A model generated the notes under the pieces. That model saw only the letters and a program-made list of their open reading frames with translations. It searched no databases and was not told the DNA's origin. Positions 22,684 through 33,312 of a DNA stretch of 64,000 nucleotides are shown piece after piece. Every line of letters starts with the position of its first letter. Position 1 is the stretch's first letter. Source of the DNA: Neisseria dumasiana (lineage in GTDB: Bacteria > Pseudomonadota > Gammaproteobacteria > Burkholderiales > Neisseriaceae); the NCBI RefSeq assembly GCF_022870885.1, contig NZ_CP091509.1:1-64000 (forward strand), in the 5' to 3' direction. Position numbers and translations under genes: made by a program.

Positions 22684-25600
22684 TTACTTCTTCAACCTTC
22701 CGTGCAATTCCTGCACGCTGTACACACCGAGGGCATTCATGCTTTTCACGCCTTCGCTCATGGCTTCGCCGCCGGCCACGGTGGTGTATTGCGGCACGCG
22801 CTGGGTGAGCGAAGTGCGGCGGATGCTGTGGCTGTCGGCCACAGATTGCACGTCGCTGCCTACGGTGTTGACCACTAAGGCGATTTCGCCGTTTTTAATC
22901 GCATCCACAATATGCGGGCGGCCTTCAGGCACTTTGTTCACCACTTGCACGGTTACGCCTTGCTCTTGCAGATAAGCGGCGGTGCCGCGTGTGGCGCATA
23001 CGCCGTAGCCCAGAGCTTGGAAGTTTTTGGCGGTTTTCACGATTAACGGTTTGTCTTCGTCGCGCACGGCGATGAACACTTTTCCGGTGGCTGGCATACG
23101 TTCGCCCGCGCCGAGTTGGGCTTTCAGGTAGGCTTCGCCGAAGGTTGCGCCCACGCCCATCACTTCGCCGGTGGAACGCATTTCGGGGCCGAGAATGGTA
23201 TCCACGCCGGGGAATTTAATGAACGGGAACACCGCCTCTTTCACGGCATAGAAATCGGGAACCACTTCTTTTTCTACGCCTTGCTCTTTCAGGCTGATGC
23301 CAGCCATCGCGCGCGCGCCCACTTTAGCCAGCGGCACGGAAGTGGCTTTGGAAACAAACGGTACGGTACGCGAGGCACGCGGGTTCACTTCCAGCACGAA
23401 CACCACGCCGTCTTGCACGGCAAATTGCACGTTCATCAGGCCGACCACGTTCAGCGCATAAGCCATCGCTTTGGTTTGGCGGCGGATTTCGTCTTGAATC
23501 TCTTCGGAAAGCGAGTATGGCGGCAGCGAGCAGCCCGAATCGCCCGAGTGGATACCGGCCTGCTCAACGTGCTGCATGATGCCGCCGATCACCACATCTT
23601 TGCCGTCTGAAACGCAATCTACGTCTACTTCGATGGCGTTGTTCAAGAAGAAATCGAGCAGCACGGGGCTGTCTTCGGAAACCTGCACGGCTTCGCGCAT
23701 GTATTTCTGCAACTGTTCGGCAGAATGCACCACCTGCATGGCGCGGCCGCCCAACACATAAGACGGGCGCACCACCAGCGGATAGCCGATTTCTTCGGCC
23801 AGCACCAACGCTTCTTCTTCGTTGCGCGCGGTGCGGTTGGGCGGTTGGCGCAGGCCGAGATCGTTGAGCACTTTTTGGAAGCGTTCGCGGTCTTCGGCGG
23901 CGTCAATCGAATCGGCAGACGTGCCGATGATGTTCACGCCGTTTTCCACCAGCGCGTTGGCCAGTTTCAGTGGCGTTTGGCCGCCGTAATGCACAATCAC
24001 GCCCCACGGGTTTTCGGTACGCACGATTTCCAGCACGTCTTCCAGCGTGAGCGGCTCGAAGTAGAGGCGGTCGGAAGTGTCGAAGTCGGTGGAAACGGTT
24101 TCGGGGTTGCAGTTCACCATAATGGTTTCAAAGCCCGATTCGCGCAGCGCCAGCGCGGCGTGTACGCAGCAATAGTCGAACTCGATACCTTGGCCGATGC
24201 GGTTGGGGCCGCCGCCGAGAATCATCACTTTGCGTTTTTCAGACGGCCTCGCTTCGCATTCTTCTTCGTAAGTCGAATAGAGATAAGCGGTGTCGGATTG
24301 GAATTCCGCCGCGCAAGTATCCACGCGTTTGTACACGGGGTGCAGCTTCAGGCCGTAGCGGTGTTCGCGCACTTCTTTTTCGCTCACGTTTAACAATTGT
24401 GCCAAACGTTTGTCGGAAAAACCTTTGCGTTTCAAGCGGCGCAGCGTGGCAAAGTCTAAATCGTTCAGACGGCCGTCTGAAACTTTTTGCTCTTCTTGAA
24501 CCAAGTCTTCGATTTGCGCCAAGAACCACGGATCAATCGCGCAAATTTCGTGGATGTCTTCCTTGCTGAAACCGGCGCGGAACGCATCGGCCACATACAG
24601 AATGCGCTCTGGGCCGGGGTTGGCCAGCTCGCGGCGGATTTCTGCCTTGTCGGTAGTTTTCGGATTAAAGCCGCACAAACCGGTTTCCAAACCGCGCAGG
24701 GCTTTCTGCATCGACTCCTGAATCGTGCGGCCCATCGCCATCACTTCGCCCACCGATTTCATTTGCGTGGTCAGGCGGTCGTCGGCAGCGGGGAATTTCT
24801 CAAACGCAAAACGTGGGATTTTTGTTACCACATAGTCAATCGAAGGCTCGAAAGACGCAGGCGTGCGGCCGCCGGTGATGTCGTTGCGTAGTTCGTCCAA
24901 CGTGAAGCCCACCGCCAGTTTCGCCGCCACTTTCGCAATCGGAAAGCCCGTGGCTTTGGAAGCCAGCGCCGAAGAACGGCTCACGCGCGGGTTCATCTCA
25001 ATCACAATCATCTCGCCGTTTTCAGGGTTGATGGCAAACTGAACGTTCGAGCCGCCCGTGTCCACGCCGATTTCGCGCAGCACCGCCAGCGAAGCATTGC
25101 GCATGATTTGGTATTCTTTGTCGGTGAGCGTTTGCGCGGGCGCAACCGTAATCGAGTCGCCGGTATGCACGCCCATCGGGTCGAAGTTTTCAATCGAACA
25201 GATGATGATGCAGTTGTCGTTTTTATCGCGCACCACCTCCATTTCATACTCTTTCCAGCCCAGCACCGATTGCTCGATCAGCAACTCATGCGTGGGCGAG
25301 GCATCGAAACCGCGTTCGCAAATCGCCAAAAACTCGTCTTTATTGTAGGCAATGCCGCCGCCCGAACCGCCCATGGTAAACGACGGACGAATCAGCGTAG
25401 GAAAGCCTACCTGCTCTTGCGCCGCCAGCGCTTCGTTCATGGTGTGGCACACAAAAGATTTCGGGCAATGCAAGCCGATTTTTTCCATCGCCTCTTTAAA
25501 GCGGCCGCGGTCTTCCGCTTTATCAATCGCGTCTTCCGTTGCTCCGATCAGCTCGACGTTATATTTCGCCAGTACACCGTTGCGCGCCAAATCCAGCGCA

Positions 25601-25893
25601 CAGTTCAGCGCCGTTTGGCCGCCCATGGTCGGCAGCACCGCATCTGGGCGCTCTTTGGCGATAATCTTTTCCACCGTCTGCCACATAATCGGCTCGATAT
25701 AGGTTACATCGGCCATTTCGGGGTCGGTCATAATCGTGGCGGGGTTGGAATTGACGAGAATGACTTTATAGCCCTCCTCGCGCAAAGCCTTACACGCTTG
25801 CGCGCCGGAATAGTCAAACTCGCAGGCCTGGCCGATCACAATGGGGCCGGCGCCGATGATTAGGATGGATTTTAGGTCGGTACGTTTGGGCAT
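22684..25893 (-). CDS. carB: Carbamoyl-phosphate synthase large subunit
   Basis: 1069 residues from ATG 25893 ([20 protein letters not shown]); the 31 extra upstream codons are AT-rich and non-coding in character. Two homologous ATP-grasp halves are seen, with [20 protein letters not shown] at the start of the first and [18 protein letters not shown] at the start of the second. A C-terminal methylglyoxal-synthase-fold domain follows ([12 protein letters not shown]..), the usual site of allosteric control. It makes carbamoyl phosphate for arginine and pyrimidines together with CarA, which is not adjacent. Several DUS lie inside the coding sequence, including a back-to-back palindrome at 24464-24481. 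Confidence 0.96.
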   Translation of the reverse strand: MPKRTDLKSILIIGAGPIVIGQACEFDYSGAQACKALREEGYKVILVNSNPATIMTDPEMADVTYIEPIMWQTVEKIIAKERPDAVLPTMGGQTALNCALDLARNGVLAKYNVELIGATEDAIDKAEDRGRFKEAMEKIGLHCPKSFVCHTMNEALAAQEQVGFPTLIRPSFTMGGSGGGIAYNKDEFLAICERGFDASPTHELLIEQSVLGWKEYEMEVVRDKNDNCIIICSIENFDPMGVHTGDSITVAPAQTLTDKEYQIMRNASLAVLREIGVDTGGSNVQFAINPENGEMIVIEMNPRVSRSSALASKATGFPIAKVAAKLAVGFTLDELRNDITGGRTPASFEPSIDYVVTKIPRFAFEKFPAADDRLTTQMKSVGEVMAMGRTIQESMQKALRGLETGLCGFNPKTTDKAEIRRELANPGPERILYVADAFRAGFSKEDIHEICAIDPWFLAQIEDLVQEEQKVSDGRLNDLDFATLRRLKRKGFSDKRLAQLLNVSEKEVREHRYGLKLHPVYKRVDTCAAEFQSDTAYLYSTYEEECEARPSEKRKVMILGGGPNRIGQGIEFDYCCVHAALALRESGFETIMVNCNPETVSTDFDTSDRLYFEPLTLEDVLEIVRTENPWGVIVHYGGQTPLKLANALVENGVNIIGTSADSIDAAEDRERFQKVLNDLGLRQPPNRTARNEEEALVLAEEIGYPLVVRPSYVLGGRAMQVVHSAEQLQKYMREAVQVSEDSPVLLDFFLNNAIEVDVDCVSDGKDVVIGGIMQHVEQAGIHSGDSGCSLPPYSLSEEIQDEIRRQTKAMAYALNVVGLMNVQFAVQDGVVFVLEVNPRASRTVPFVSKATSVPLAKVGARAMAGISLKEQGVEKEVVPDFYAVKEAVFPFIKFPGVDTILGPEMRSTGEVMGVGATFGEAYLKAQLGAGERMPATGKVFIAVRDEDKPLIVKTAKNFQALGYGVCATRGTAAYLQEQGVTVQVVNKVPEGRPHIVDAIKNGEIALVVNTVGSDVQSVADSHSIRRTSLTQRVPQYTTVAGGEAMSEGVKSMNALGVYSVQELHGRLKK

Positions 25894-25928
25894 GTTTTCG
25901 CTTTCTTTTACAAAATTATATAAATAAA

Positions 25929-26567
25929 CTATCTGTTTGATGTGTGTATTTTTATAAAATACAAAATTAGGATAAATAACCACCAAAAAACAAAAAATAA
26001 TTTTTCTTTATTCTTGATTAGAATTAACTTACTTAATATAAGAATAACGAATGGAATAATTAAGAGTAGTATAGCTATTGTAATCAAGTTATTTTGTATT
26101 AATATTAAGCCTTTTTTTTGTATTATAGTCATTACCAGAGCAAATACCGTCCAAGAGAAAAAGGCATATGCAAAGTGTTCTAAAAGCAATGAAATTTTTC
26201 GGAAAAAAAATTGACTGTTATATACCTCAAATAATCGTCCTAATATCAAGCTTAATAAGCTAAAAACAACAATAATTGTATCCAAATCTTGTTTAGATAT
26301 TTTATCTGATTGAAAATCGAAAAAGAAAGCCATTGAAAACAGAGGAAACAATATATAAATAAGCACTAGTGTACATTTGTTTAGCTTTGGTTTTTCTTTT
26401 GAAGTTTTTTTGGAAAAAATATTATCGATACATTTAACAATCAATCTAGTGGTACGCTCTACTAATTTATTTATTGCTTGACAGGGATTTTTTATAAATT
26501 TCCATGCTGATACTGGGATAGCAAACAAGAAAAAACATATTAGCCAAACCCATAAAGTTTTAAACAT
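25929..26567 (-). CDS. Hypothetical AT-rich membrane protein
   Basis: 212 residues, unrecognised. A hydrophobic N-terminus ([17 protein letters not shown]) is followed by a basic stretch rich in Lys (about 27-63), then four more hydrophobic segments. The C-terminus is also hydrophobic. Codon use is strongly AT-biased, unlike carB and the PhzF gene on either side, which points to acquisition from a low-GC source. It ends 35 bases before carB, on the same strand, without an evident terminator between them, so it may contribute transcription to carB. Confidence 0.6.
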   Translation of the reverse strand: MFKTLWVWLICFFLFAIPVSAWKFIKNPCQAINKLVERTTRLIVKCIDNIFSKKTSKEKPKLNKCTLVLIYILFPLFSMAFFFDFQSDKISKQDLDTIIVVFSLLSLILGRLFEVYNSQFFFRKISLLLEHFAYAFFSWTVFALVMTIIQKKGLILIQNNLITIAILLLIIPFVILILSKLILIKNKEKLFFVFWWLFILILYFIKIHTSNR

Positions 26568-26602
26568 CCAAACTCTCCATATTACAGCAAGCCGTAGTAG
26601 CC

Positions 26603-26704
26603 GTAGGTCGGATACTCGTATCCGACAAACCCTTTAAGGCCGTCTGAACTATTTTTCCTTACGGCATATTTTCCCATTCTGTCGGATTCAAGAATCCGGC
26701 CTAC
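26603..26704. repeat. GTAGGTCGGAT inverted-repeat element, copy 1
   Basis: Left arm GTAGGTCGGATACTCGTATC and right arm GTCGGATTCAAGAATCCGGC plus CTAC, about 100 bp overall with a DUS inside. The same design occurs at 63521-63597. Each arm is itself close to a palindrome. Confidence 0.6.
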
Positions 26705-26774
26705 ATCTGAATGAACAATTAAAAGAACCAACCTTAAACATGGCAAATATAGTGCCGGTAAGATATTTTACAGA

Positions 26775-27617
26775 TTAACGCGGCAGCTTGAACATGCCGC
26801 GTCCGACTTCGACCACGCGCCCGCCTACATAGATATTTGCAGATTCGTCCACGCGCAAACTGAGGCGGTTGGGGCGGCCGGTTTGGTCGCCTTGCCGAAC
26901 GCTGCGCTTAAGCGGAAAGGTGCCGCGCGAAAGGTAGTAGGCGCCGAGATTGGCACAAGCCGAACCGGTGCCGCTGTCTTCTAAAATGGTACCGTTTTGT
27001 GCGTAAAACATCCGCGCCTGAACGGTGTCGCCTTGTTCGTGCCACAGGTAAATCATGGTGCGCCCCGAATCTGCGCGGCAAACGGCATTGAGTTTGGCGT
27101 AGTCGATGCGGGCGTTTTCCAGCGCGGCGGCGGTATAAACTTGCAGCAAAAGCTGCGGCGAACCGCTATCCAGCCAATAAGCGTGTTCGGCGATTTCCGC
27201 TTCGCAAATGCCTGTGGCTTCGGCCAATTCTACACGGGAAGCGCTTGAAGGGCGGCAGGTGTAGCCGCTGATTTTCAGGGTCATCGTGTTGTTTGAGCCG
27301 TTTAGGTAAACAGGCTTGGCGCGGGTGTTGAGTACAAAGTTTTCAGGCAGGCCTTGCTGTTGCTGCAACACGGATGCGCTGCCGAGTATGGGATGGCCGG
27401 CCAGCGGCAATTCGTGTGCGGGTGTGAAAATCCGCAGATCGGCGGCAGCGGATTCCGAAGGAAAAGCAAACGCGGTTTCACTTAAATTAAATTGGCGGGC
27501 AATCTGCTGCATGGTCTCGTCGTCCAGCCCTTCGGCTTGGGGAAATACAGCCAGCGGGTTGCCGCCGAAGTGGGTTTCGGCAAACACGTTGACCAAAACA
27601 AATTCATATTCGCGCAT
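26775..27617 (-). CDS. PhzF-family isomerase-like protein
   Basis: 280 residues, the normal length for the family. N-terminal VNVFAETHFGGNPLAVF, then NLSET with the presumed catalytic Glu at residue 47, LAGHPILGSASVL, and in the second half DSGTGSACANLGAY. The two-lobed diaminopimelate-epimerase fold is expected. Members isomerise or epimerise small molecules, and most substrates are unknown; nothing nearby indicates one. The first ATG is used. Confidence 0.85.
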   Translation of the reverse strand: MREYEFVLVNVFAETHFGGNPLAVFPQAEGLDDETMQQIARQFNLSETAFAFPSESAAADLRIFTPAHELPLAGHPILGSASVLQQQQGLPENFVLNTRAKPVYLNGSNNTMTLKISGYTCRPSSASRVELAEATGICEAEIAEHAYWLDSGSPQLLLQVYTAAALENARIDYAKLNAVCRADSGRTMIYLWHEQGDTVQARMFYAQNGTILEDSGTGSACANLGAYYLSRGTFPLKRSVRQGDQTGRPNRLSLRVDESANIYVGGRVVEVGRGMFKLPR

Positions 27618-27933
27618 GGCTGTTCCTTAATTTAAACTGTTCAGCAAGTGTAGCAATCTTATACGCCTGAAAAACCAACCGGCCTGCTTTCCCGAAATGT
27701 TTGCTGGCATTGATTTTACAAAAAGGCCGTCTGAAATTCAGACAGCCTTAAGTTCTGTGTGTGTTTTTCTGCCTGCGTATTTTCCGGCCAAGCGCGATTA
27801 TACAGTATTTGCGGCGGCTGATGGCGGGCTTGGCTGCATCGGGCTGCTTGAAAGTTTATTTTCAGACGGCCTGCTTGTTTAAAGCAGGGGCAGGGGCTAT
27901 TATTTCGGGCGATATTTATTTTGAGGACGATTC
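27618..27933. other. Divergent spacer, one DUS hairpin and one single DUS
   Basis: No gene. AAGGCCGTCTGAA with TTCAGACAGCCTT (27723-27749) forms a hairpin with one mismatch. A single inverted DUS lies near 27861. It presumably carries the promoters of the PhzF and M16 genes. Confidence 0.45.
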
Positions 27934-29253
27934 ATGTTACGCCGTATTGTTTTGCTGGCCGCGCTGGCCGCCGCCACCCCCGCATGGGCGCAAACGCTTT
28001 CCCGCACGCTGCCCAACGGCCTGAAAGTGATTGTAAAAGAAGACCGCCGCGCGCCGGTGGCGGTGTCGCAGCTTTGGTATAAAGTGGGCAGTATCGACGA
28101 AAAGGAAGGCAAAACCGGCCTGAGCCATGCGCTGGAACACATGATGTTTAAAGGCACGCCCGCCGTGCCTTCGGGCGAATTCAGCCGCCGCGTTTCGGCT
28201 TTGGGCGGGCAGAACAATGCCTACACCAACCGCTACGAAACCGTGTATTACGAAAACGTGGCCGCCGCCAATCTGCCCGAAGTGCTGAAAATGGAAGCCG
28301 ACCGCATGGCAAACCTAAATTTCAGCGATAAAGAATTTGCCAACGAAATGAACGTGATACGCGAAGAACGCCGCCAGCGCACCGACGACAGCCCGTTCGG
28401 AAAACTGTGGGAACATGTGTTTCTCAACAGCTATCGAACTCCCGCCCTGCGCGCGCCGGTAATCGGCTACATGAACGACCTGCACACGCTCAAAGCCGAC
28501 GATTTGCGCCAATGGTATAAACAATGGTATGCGCCGAACAACGCCACGCTGGTGATTGTGGGCGATGTGAACGCCAAGCAGACTTTGAAAACGGCGGAAA
28601 ACCTGTTCGGCAACATCCCCGCCAAAACCTTGCCGCCGCGCAACCGCATCAATGAAACCGCCGAACGCGCGCCCGTTTCGGCCGAAACCACTTCCGCCGT
28701 TACCCGCCAGCCTGTTATCGCACTTTCCTACCGCGTGCCCAAGCTGGAAAAAACCACCGACAAGCTGCCTTACGCCCTAGACGTGCTGTCGGACATACTC
28801 GGCGGCAACTCGTCGAGCCGCTTGGATAAAAACCTCGTGCGCGGCAAACAGCTCGCCTTGGATATCGGCGTCAACTACGATATGTTCAGCCGTAACATGG
28901 CGCTGTTCAGCATCGTTGCCATGCCCGCCGAAGGCACAGACGACAAAGCCCTGCTCGAATCCATCCGCAGCGAAATCAAAAACATTGCCGACAACGGCAT
29001 CAGCCAAAGCGAACTGGAGAGGGTGCACCGCCTGAGCGCCGCTTCGGAAATCTATGCCAAAGATTCCATGACTTCCCAAGCATCGCTGTTGGGCAAGTTG
29101 GAGACGCGCGGTTTCCAATACAGCGACGAAGCCGAAATCCGCCGCCGTCTGCAAAAAGTAAGCACCGCCGATGTGAAGGCCGCCGCCAAACTGCTCACGC
29201 CCCAACGCTCCAGCGTGGTGGTGGTTCGCCCCGAAAAGGCTGGTGTGCGCTAG
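27934..29253 (+). CDS. Periplasmic M16-family zinc peptidase
   Basis: 439 residues. A signal peptide (MLRRIVLLAALAAATPAWA, cleaved before QTL) precedes an N-terminal M16 domain with the inverted zinc motif HALEH (65-69); ALGGQNNAYTNRYET and the downstream Glu of VIREERRQRTDD complete the site. An inactive C-terminal half follows, with GGNSSSRLDKNLVR. This is a processing-peptidase/pitrilysin-type protease acting in the periplasm on unknown peptides. In related genomes such genes often come as pairs; only one copy is present here. Confidence 0.9.
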   Translation: MLRRIVLLAALAAATPAWAQTLSRTLPNGLKVIVKEDRRAPVAVSQLWYKVGSIDEKEGKTGLSHALEHMMFKGTPAVPSGEFSRRVSALGGQNNAYTNRYETVYYENVAAANLPEVLKMEADRMANLNFSDKEFANEMNVIREERRQRTDDSPFGKLWEHVFLNSYRTPALRAPVIGYMNDLHTLKADDLRQWYKQWYAPNNATLVIVGDVNAKQTLKTAENLFGNIPAKTLPPRNRINETAERAPVSAETTSAVTRQPVIALSYRVPKLEKTTDKLPYALDVLSDILGGNSSSRLDKNLVRGKQLALDIGVNYDMFSRNMALFSIVAMPAEGTDDKALLESIRSEIKNIADNGISQSELERVHRLSAASEIYAKDSMTSQASLLGKLETRGFQYSDEAEIRRRLQKVSTADVKAAAKLLTPQRSSVVVVRPEKAGVR

Positions 29254-29278
29254 TGTTTTGATTCTGTTATTTTATTTA

Positions 29279-29381
29279 TATGGTCAATGCACTTAAGTTT
29301 AATCGCAAAACCGTCATACTCGGGTTAAGCTTGAGTATGATAAATGTACTATGACGAATGTACTATTTTTAAGTTGATTGA
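29279..29381. repeat. TATGGTCAAT-ended palindromic repeat, copy 2
   Basis: The reverse complement begins TCAATCAACTTAAAAATAG, then TACATTCGTCATA, matching copies at 22504 and 40733. An inner inverted repeat, TCATACTCGGG..TTGAGTATGA, lies at 29314-29341. Confidence 0.6.
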
Positions 29382-29396
29382 ATACAAATCAAGAAA

Positions 29397-29429
29397 AGGC
29401 CGTCTGAAAATAAGCTTTTCAGACGGCCT
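29397..29429. terminator. DUS-pair terminator between convergent M16 gene and mnmG
   Basis: AGGCCGTCTGAAAA and its complement around a central AAGCTT; 18 bases from the mnmG stop and usable from both sides. Confidence 0.75.
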
Positions 29430-29447
29430 GTTTGTTAAAACCGGTAA

Positions 29448-31334
29448 TCACTTCGCATCTTTAAATCCGCGCTTCAAATGCACCATCAGCAAGGCGACGG
29501 CGGCGGGGGTTACGCCGGAAATGCGCGAGGCTTGGCCTACGGTTTCGGGGCGGTGCTGGTTGAGTTTCTGCTGCACTTCGGCGGATAAGCCTTTGACTTT
29601 GCCGTAATCGATTTCAGACGGCAGTTTCAGGGTTTCGATGTCGCGGCGGCCTTCGATTTCTTCGTTTTGGCGGTCGATATAGCCTTGGTATTTCACTTGG
29701 ATTTCCACTTGTTCGACCACGCTTTCGGGCAGGTTTTCAGACGGCCCTGCATCAGGGAGGGTCATCAGGGCGGCGTAGTCGATATTGGGGCGGCGCAAGA
29801 GGTCGTGAAGGTTGGCTTCGCGCGACAGTTTTTGGCCGAATACGCGGGTTTGCTCGCTTTCGGGCAGCTTGGCGGGGGTGTACCAAGTGGATTTCAGGCG
29901 TTGGATTTCGCGTTCGATCTGCTCGCGTTTTTGCTCGAAAGCCTGCCATTGCGGTTCGGTAACGAGGCCGATTTTGTAGCCGTCTTCGGTAAGGCGCATG
30001 TCGGCGTTGTCTTCGCGCAGTTGCAGGCGGTATTCGGCGCGGCTGGTAAACATGCGGTAAGGCTCGTTTACGCCTTTGGTGATTAAGTCGTCTACCAACA
30101 CGCCGAGATAGGCTTGTTCGCGGCGCAGCAGCAGCGGGTCGCGTTCGCGCACATACTGTACGGCGTTGGCTCCGGCCAACAGACCTTGTGCGGCGGCTTC
30201 TTCGTAGCCGGTGGTGCCGTTGATTTGTCCGGCGAAAAACAGGCCGGCGATGCTTTTGGTTTCAAGGCTGGCTTTGAGGTTGCGCGGGTCGAAATAGTCG
30301 TATTCGATGGCGTAGCCGGGGCGCAGGATGTGGGCGTTTTCCAAGCCTTTCATGGAGCGCACGAGGGCGAGTTGGATGTCGAACGGCAGGCTGGTGGAAA
30401 TGCCGTTGGGGTAGTATTCGTTGGTGGTCAGCCCTTCGGGTTCGAGAAAAATCTGATGGCTGTCTTTATCGGCGAAGCGGTTGATTTTGTCTTCAATCGA
30501 GGGGCAGTAGCGCGGGCCGACACCTTCGATCTTGCCGGTAAACATGGGGCTGCGGTCGAAACCGGAGCGGATGATGTCGTGTGTTTGCAGGTTGGTGTGG
30601 GTAATCCAGCACGACACTTGGCGCGGGTGCAGTGCGGTATGTCCGCGCACGGAAAACACGGGCACGGGGGTGTCGCCGGGCTGTTCGGTAAGCTGCGAGA
30701 AATCGATGGTGCGGCCGTCGATGCGCGGCGGGGTGCCGGTTTTGAGGCGGCTTTGCGGCAGGTTGAGTTCTTTCAGACGGCCCGACAAGCCTTGTGCGGC
30801 GGGGTCGCCTGCGCGTCCGCCGGCATAGTTTTCCAAGCCGATGTGGATTTTGCCGGCAAGGAATGTGCCTGCGGTAAGCACAACGGCACGGCCTTTAAAT
30901 TCCACGCCCATGGCGGTTTTCACGCCGCTTGCGCGTTCGCCTTCGAGCGTGATGTCTTCAACCGACTGCTGGAAAATTTCCAGATTGGGCTGGTTTTCGA
31001 GCATTTCGCGAATGGCGGCTTTGTAAAGAATGCGGTCGGCCTGTGCGCGGGTGGCGCGTACTGCGGGGCCTTTGCTGGCGTTTAGGCGGCGGAATTGAAT
31101 GCCCGACATATCGGTGGCCAAGGCCATGGCTCCGCCGAGTGCATCGACTTCGCGCACGAGATGGCCTTTGCCGATGCCGCCGATGGAAGGGTTGCACGAC
31201 ATTTGGCCGAGGGTTTCGATATTGTGTGTGAGTAAAAGCGTTTGCGCGCCCATCCGTGCGGCGGCGAGGGCGGCTTCGGTGCCGGCATGGCCGCCGCCGA
31301 CCACGATGACATCATAGGTTTTTGGGTAAATCAT
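29448..31334 (-). CDS. mnmG: tRNA uridine-34 modification enzyme MnmG (GidA)
   Basis: 628 residues from ATG 31334 ([18 protein letters not shown]); 73 more upstream codons are open but cross DUS repeats and are not family-like. The FAD-binding motif [11 protein letters not shown], then [20 protein letters not shown], are GidA signatures. The C-terminal helical domain binds MnmE and tRNA. With MnmE it installs the carboxymethylaminomethyl group on wobble uridine. mnmE is not in the window. Confidence 0.95.
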   Translation of the reverse strand: MIYPKTYDVIVVGGGHAGTEAALAAARMGAQTLLLTHNIETLGQMSCNPSIGGIGKGHLVREVDALGGAMALATDMSGIQFRRLNASKGPAVRATRAQADRILYKAAIREMLENQPNLEIFQQSVEDITLEGERASGVKTAMGVEFKGRAVVLTAGTFLAGKIHIGLENYAGGRAGDPAAQGLSGRLKELNLPQSRLKTGTPPRIDGRTIDFSQLTEQPGDTPVPVFSVRGHTALHPRQVSCWITHTNLQTHDIIRSGFDRSPMFTGKIEGVGPRYCPSIEDKINRFADKDSHQIFLEPEGLTTNEYYPNGISTSLPFDIQLALVRSMKGLENAHILRPGYAIEYDYFDPRNLKASLETKSIAGLFFAGQINGTTGYEEAAAQGLLAGANAVQYVRERDPLLLRREQAYLGVLVDDLITKGVNEPYRMFTSRAEYRLQLREDNADMRLTEDGYKIGLVTEPQWQAFEQKREQIEREIQRLKSTWYTPAKLPESEQTRVFGQKLSREANLHDLLRRPNIDYAALMTLPDAGPSENLPESVVEQVEIQVKYQGYIDRQNEEIEGRRDIETLKLPSEIDYGKVKGLSAEVQQKLNQHRPETVGQASRISGVTPAAVALLMVHLKRGFKDAK

Positions 31335-31380
31335 GGTGTTGAATGCAATAAGAAAAATAGCGTGATTGTACGCGCTTTTA

Positions 31381-31418
31381 AGGCCGTCTGAAACTGGTTT
31401 GACGGTTTCAGACGGCCT
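31381..31418 (-). terminator. DUS-pair hairpin upstream of mnmG
   Basis: AGGCCGTCTGAAAC with GTTTCAGACGGCCT and a 10-base loop, in the 379-base aceA-mnmG gap. Together with 31512-31543 it isolates mnmG from aceA. A further loose DUS pair lies at 31637-31680. Confidence 0.6.
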
Positions 31419-31511
31419 CAAAGCCGTGTAACAAGATGAGCCGAAGCGCGTTTCAGGCTGTTTATGTTGATTTGAGATGCTGAACGATGAATGCTCTGCC
31501 GACTTGCAACG

Positions 31512-31543
31512 CATAAAAAAGGGGCAATCCCAAAGGATTGCCC
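31512..31543 (-). terminator. Rho-independent terminator for aceA
   Basis: GGGCAATCC and GGATTGCCC form a stem with a CAAA loop (31522-31543). On the minus strand it is followed by CTTTTTT. Lies about 170 bases after the aceA stop. Confidence 0.7.
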
Positions 31544-31713
31544 AATACCTCAAATCAGAGATTTACGCTTCACAAACAATACAGGCTTTCGCCTGCCTTT
31601 ATCTGCACAGCTCAACTCTGTGCAAATAAAGAGGGTGGTTTCAGACGGCATACGAAGAGGGTTGTTTAGGCCGTCTGAAACATCCATTCTCTTCTTATCC
31701 TAAATAATCGGGG

Positions 31714-33312
31714 TTAAGAGAATTGGTTCATGGTGTTGTCTTTACCGCCTGCTTTGAGTGCAGCTTCACCGGCAAAGTATTCTTTGTGGTTGTCGCCAAT
31801 GTCCGAACCGGCCATGTTTTGGTGTTTCACACAGGCGATGCCGTTGCGGATTTCTTGACGTTGAACGTTCTTCACATAAGCCAGCATACCTTCGTCGGCA
31901 AAGTAGCCTTTTGCCAGCGTGTCGGTAGACAGCGCAGCGGTGTGGTAAGTCGGCAGGGTAATGAGATGGTGGAAAATACCGGCTTCGCGCGATGCGTCGC
32001 GTTGGAAGGTGCGGATTTTCTCGTCGGCTTCTTTAGCCAATTCAGAATCATCGTAATCGGCGCTCATCAGTTTGGCACGGTCGTATGCAGATACGTCTTT
32101 ACCGGCTTCTTGCCAAGCGTCGAACACTTGTTGGCGGAAGTTCAGCGTCCAGTTGAACGACGGGCTGTTGTTGTACACCAGCTTGGCGTTCGGAATCACG
32201 GCACGGATTTTGTCCATCATCTCTTTGATTTGGCCGACGTGCGGTTTTTCTGTTTCGATCCACAACAGATCGGCACCGTTTTGCAGAGAGGTAATGCAGT
32301 CCAATACCACGCGGTCAATGCCGGTGCCTTTACGGAATTGGAACAGGTTGCTGGCCAAACGGGTCGGCTTGATGGTTTTGCCGTTGGTGTTCACGATTAC
32401 GTCGCCGGGTTTTACTTGGCTCAGGTCGGTGATTTCTTCGCCGTCCAAGAAGCTGTTGTATTGGTCGCCCAAGTCGCCTTTTTCTGATGAGAAAGCGATT
32501 TGTTTGGTCAGGCCGGCACCCAAAGAGTCGGTACGGGCAACGATTACGCCGTCGTCAACGCCCAGCTCCAAGAATGCGTAGCGCACGGCATTGATTTTCG
32601 CCAAGAAGTCGGTATGCGGCACGGTTACTTTGCCGTCTTGGTGGCCGCATTGTTTTTCGTCGGACACTTGGTTTTCGATTTGGATACAGCATGCACCGGC
32701 TTCAATCAGTTTTTTTGCCAACAGGTAAGTGGCCTCGGCGTTACCGAAACCGGCATCGATGTCGGCAATAATCGGCACAACGTGGGTTTCGTAGTTGTCG
32801 ATTTGGTTTTGGATTTCTTTGGCTTTGGCAGAATCGCCGGCTTTGTTGGCTTCATCCAGCGCGGTAAACAGCAAATCCAGCTCGCGGGCGTCGGCTTGGC
32901 GCAGGAAGGTGTAGATTTCTTCGACCAATTCGGGCACGGAAGTTTTTTCGTGCATAGATTGGTCGGGCAGGGGGCCGAATTTGGAACGCAAACCGGCAAC
33001 CATCCAGCCGGAGAGATATAAATAGCGTTTGTCGGTGGTTTTTTGGTGTTTTTTAATGGAAATTAATTTTTGTTGTGCAACGAAACCGTGCCAGCAGCCC
33101 AAAGATTGGGTGTATTTGCCGTGGTCGGCATCGTATTCGGCCATGTCTTTACGCATGATGGCTGCGGTATATCGGGCGATATCCAAGCCTGTTTTGAAGC
33201 GGTTTTGCAGACGCATGCGGGCTACATATTCCGGCGTGATGTTGTGCCAGCCGTTGCCGTTTTTCTGTTTCAGTTCATCTGCAACTTTAATCTCGTTTTG
33301 GTAATTTGCCAT
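31714..33312 (-). CDS. aceA: Isocitrate lyase
   Basis: 532 residues, longer than the 430-residue E. coli type and like the extended isocitrate lyases of some betaproteobacteria and pseudomonads. The catalytic motif is KQCGH (220-224, with KKCGH or KRCGH in most relatives), the nucleophile Cys222 is present, and IADIDAGFGNAEA binds Mg. It cleaves isocitrate to glyoxylate and succinate, the first glyoxylate-shunt step, allowing growth on acetate or fatty acids. AAAGGAG precedes the start. Malate synthase is not in the window. The shunt is, as far as I know, absent from gonococcus and meningococcus, which supports a commensal source. Confidence 0.93.
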   Translation of the reverse strand: MANYQNEIKVADELKQKNGNGWHNITPEYVARMRLQNRFKTGLDIARYTAAIMRKDMAEYDADHGKYTQSLGCWHGFVAQQKLISIKKHQKTTDKRYLYLSGWMVAGLRSKFGPLPDQSMHEKTSVPELVEEIYTFLRQADARELDLLFTALDEANKAGDSAKAKEIQNQIDNYETHVVPIIADIDAGFGNAEATYLLAKKLIEAGACCIQIENQVSDEKQCGHQDGKVTVPHTDFLAKINAVRYAFLELGVDDGVIVARTDSLGAGLTKQIAFSSEKGDLGDQYNSFLDGEEITDLSQVKPGDVIVNTNGKTIKPTRLASNLFQFRKGTGIDRVVLDCITSLQNGADLLWIETEKPHVGQIKEMMDKIRAVIPNAKLVYNNSPSFNWTLNFRQQVFDAWQEAGKDVSAYDRAKLMSADYDDSELAKEADEKIRTFQRDASREAGIFHHLITLPTYHTAALSTDTLAKGYFADEGMLAYVKNVQRQEIRNGIACVKHQNMAGSDIGDNHKEYFAGEAALKAGGKDNTMNQFS

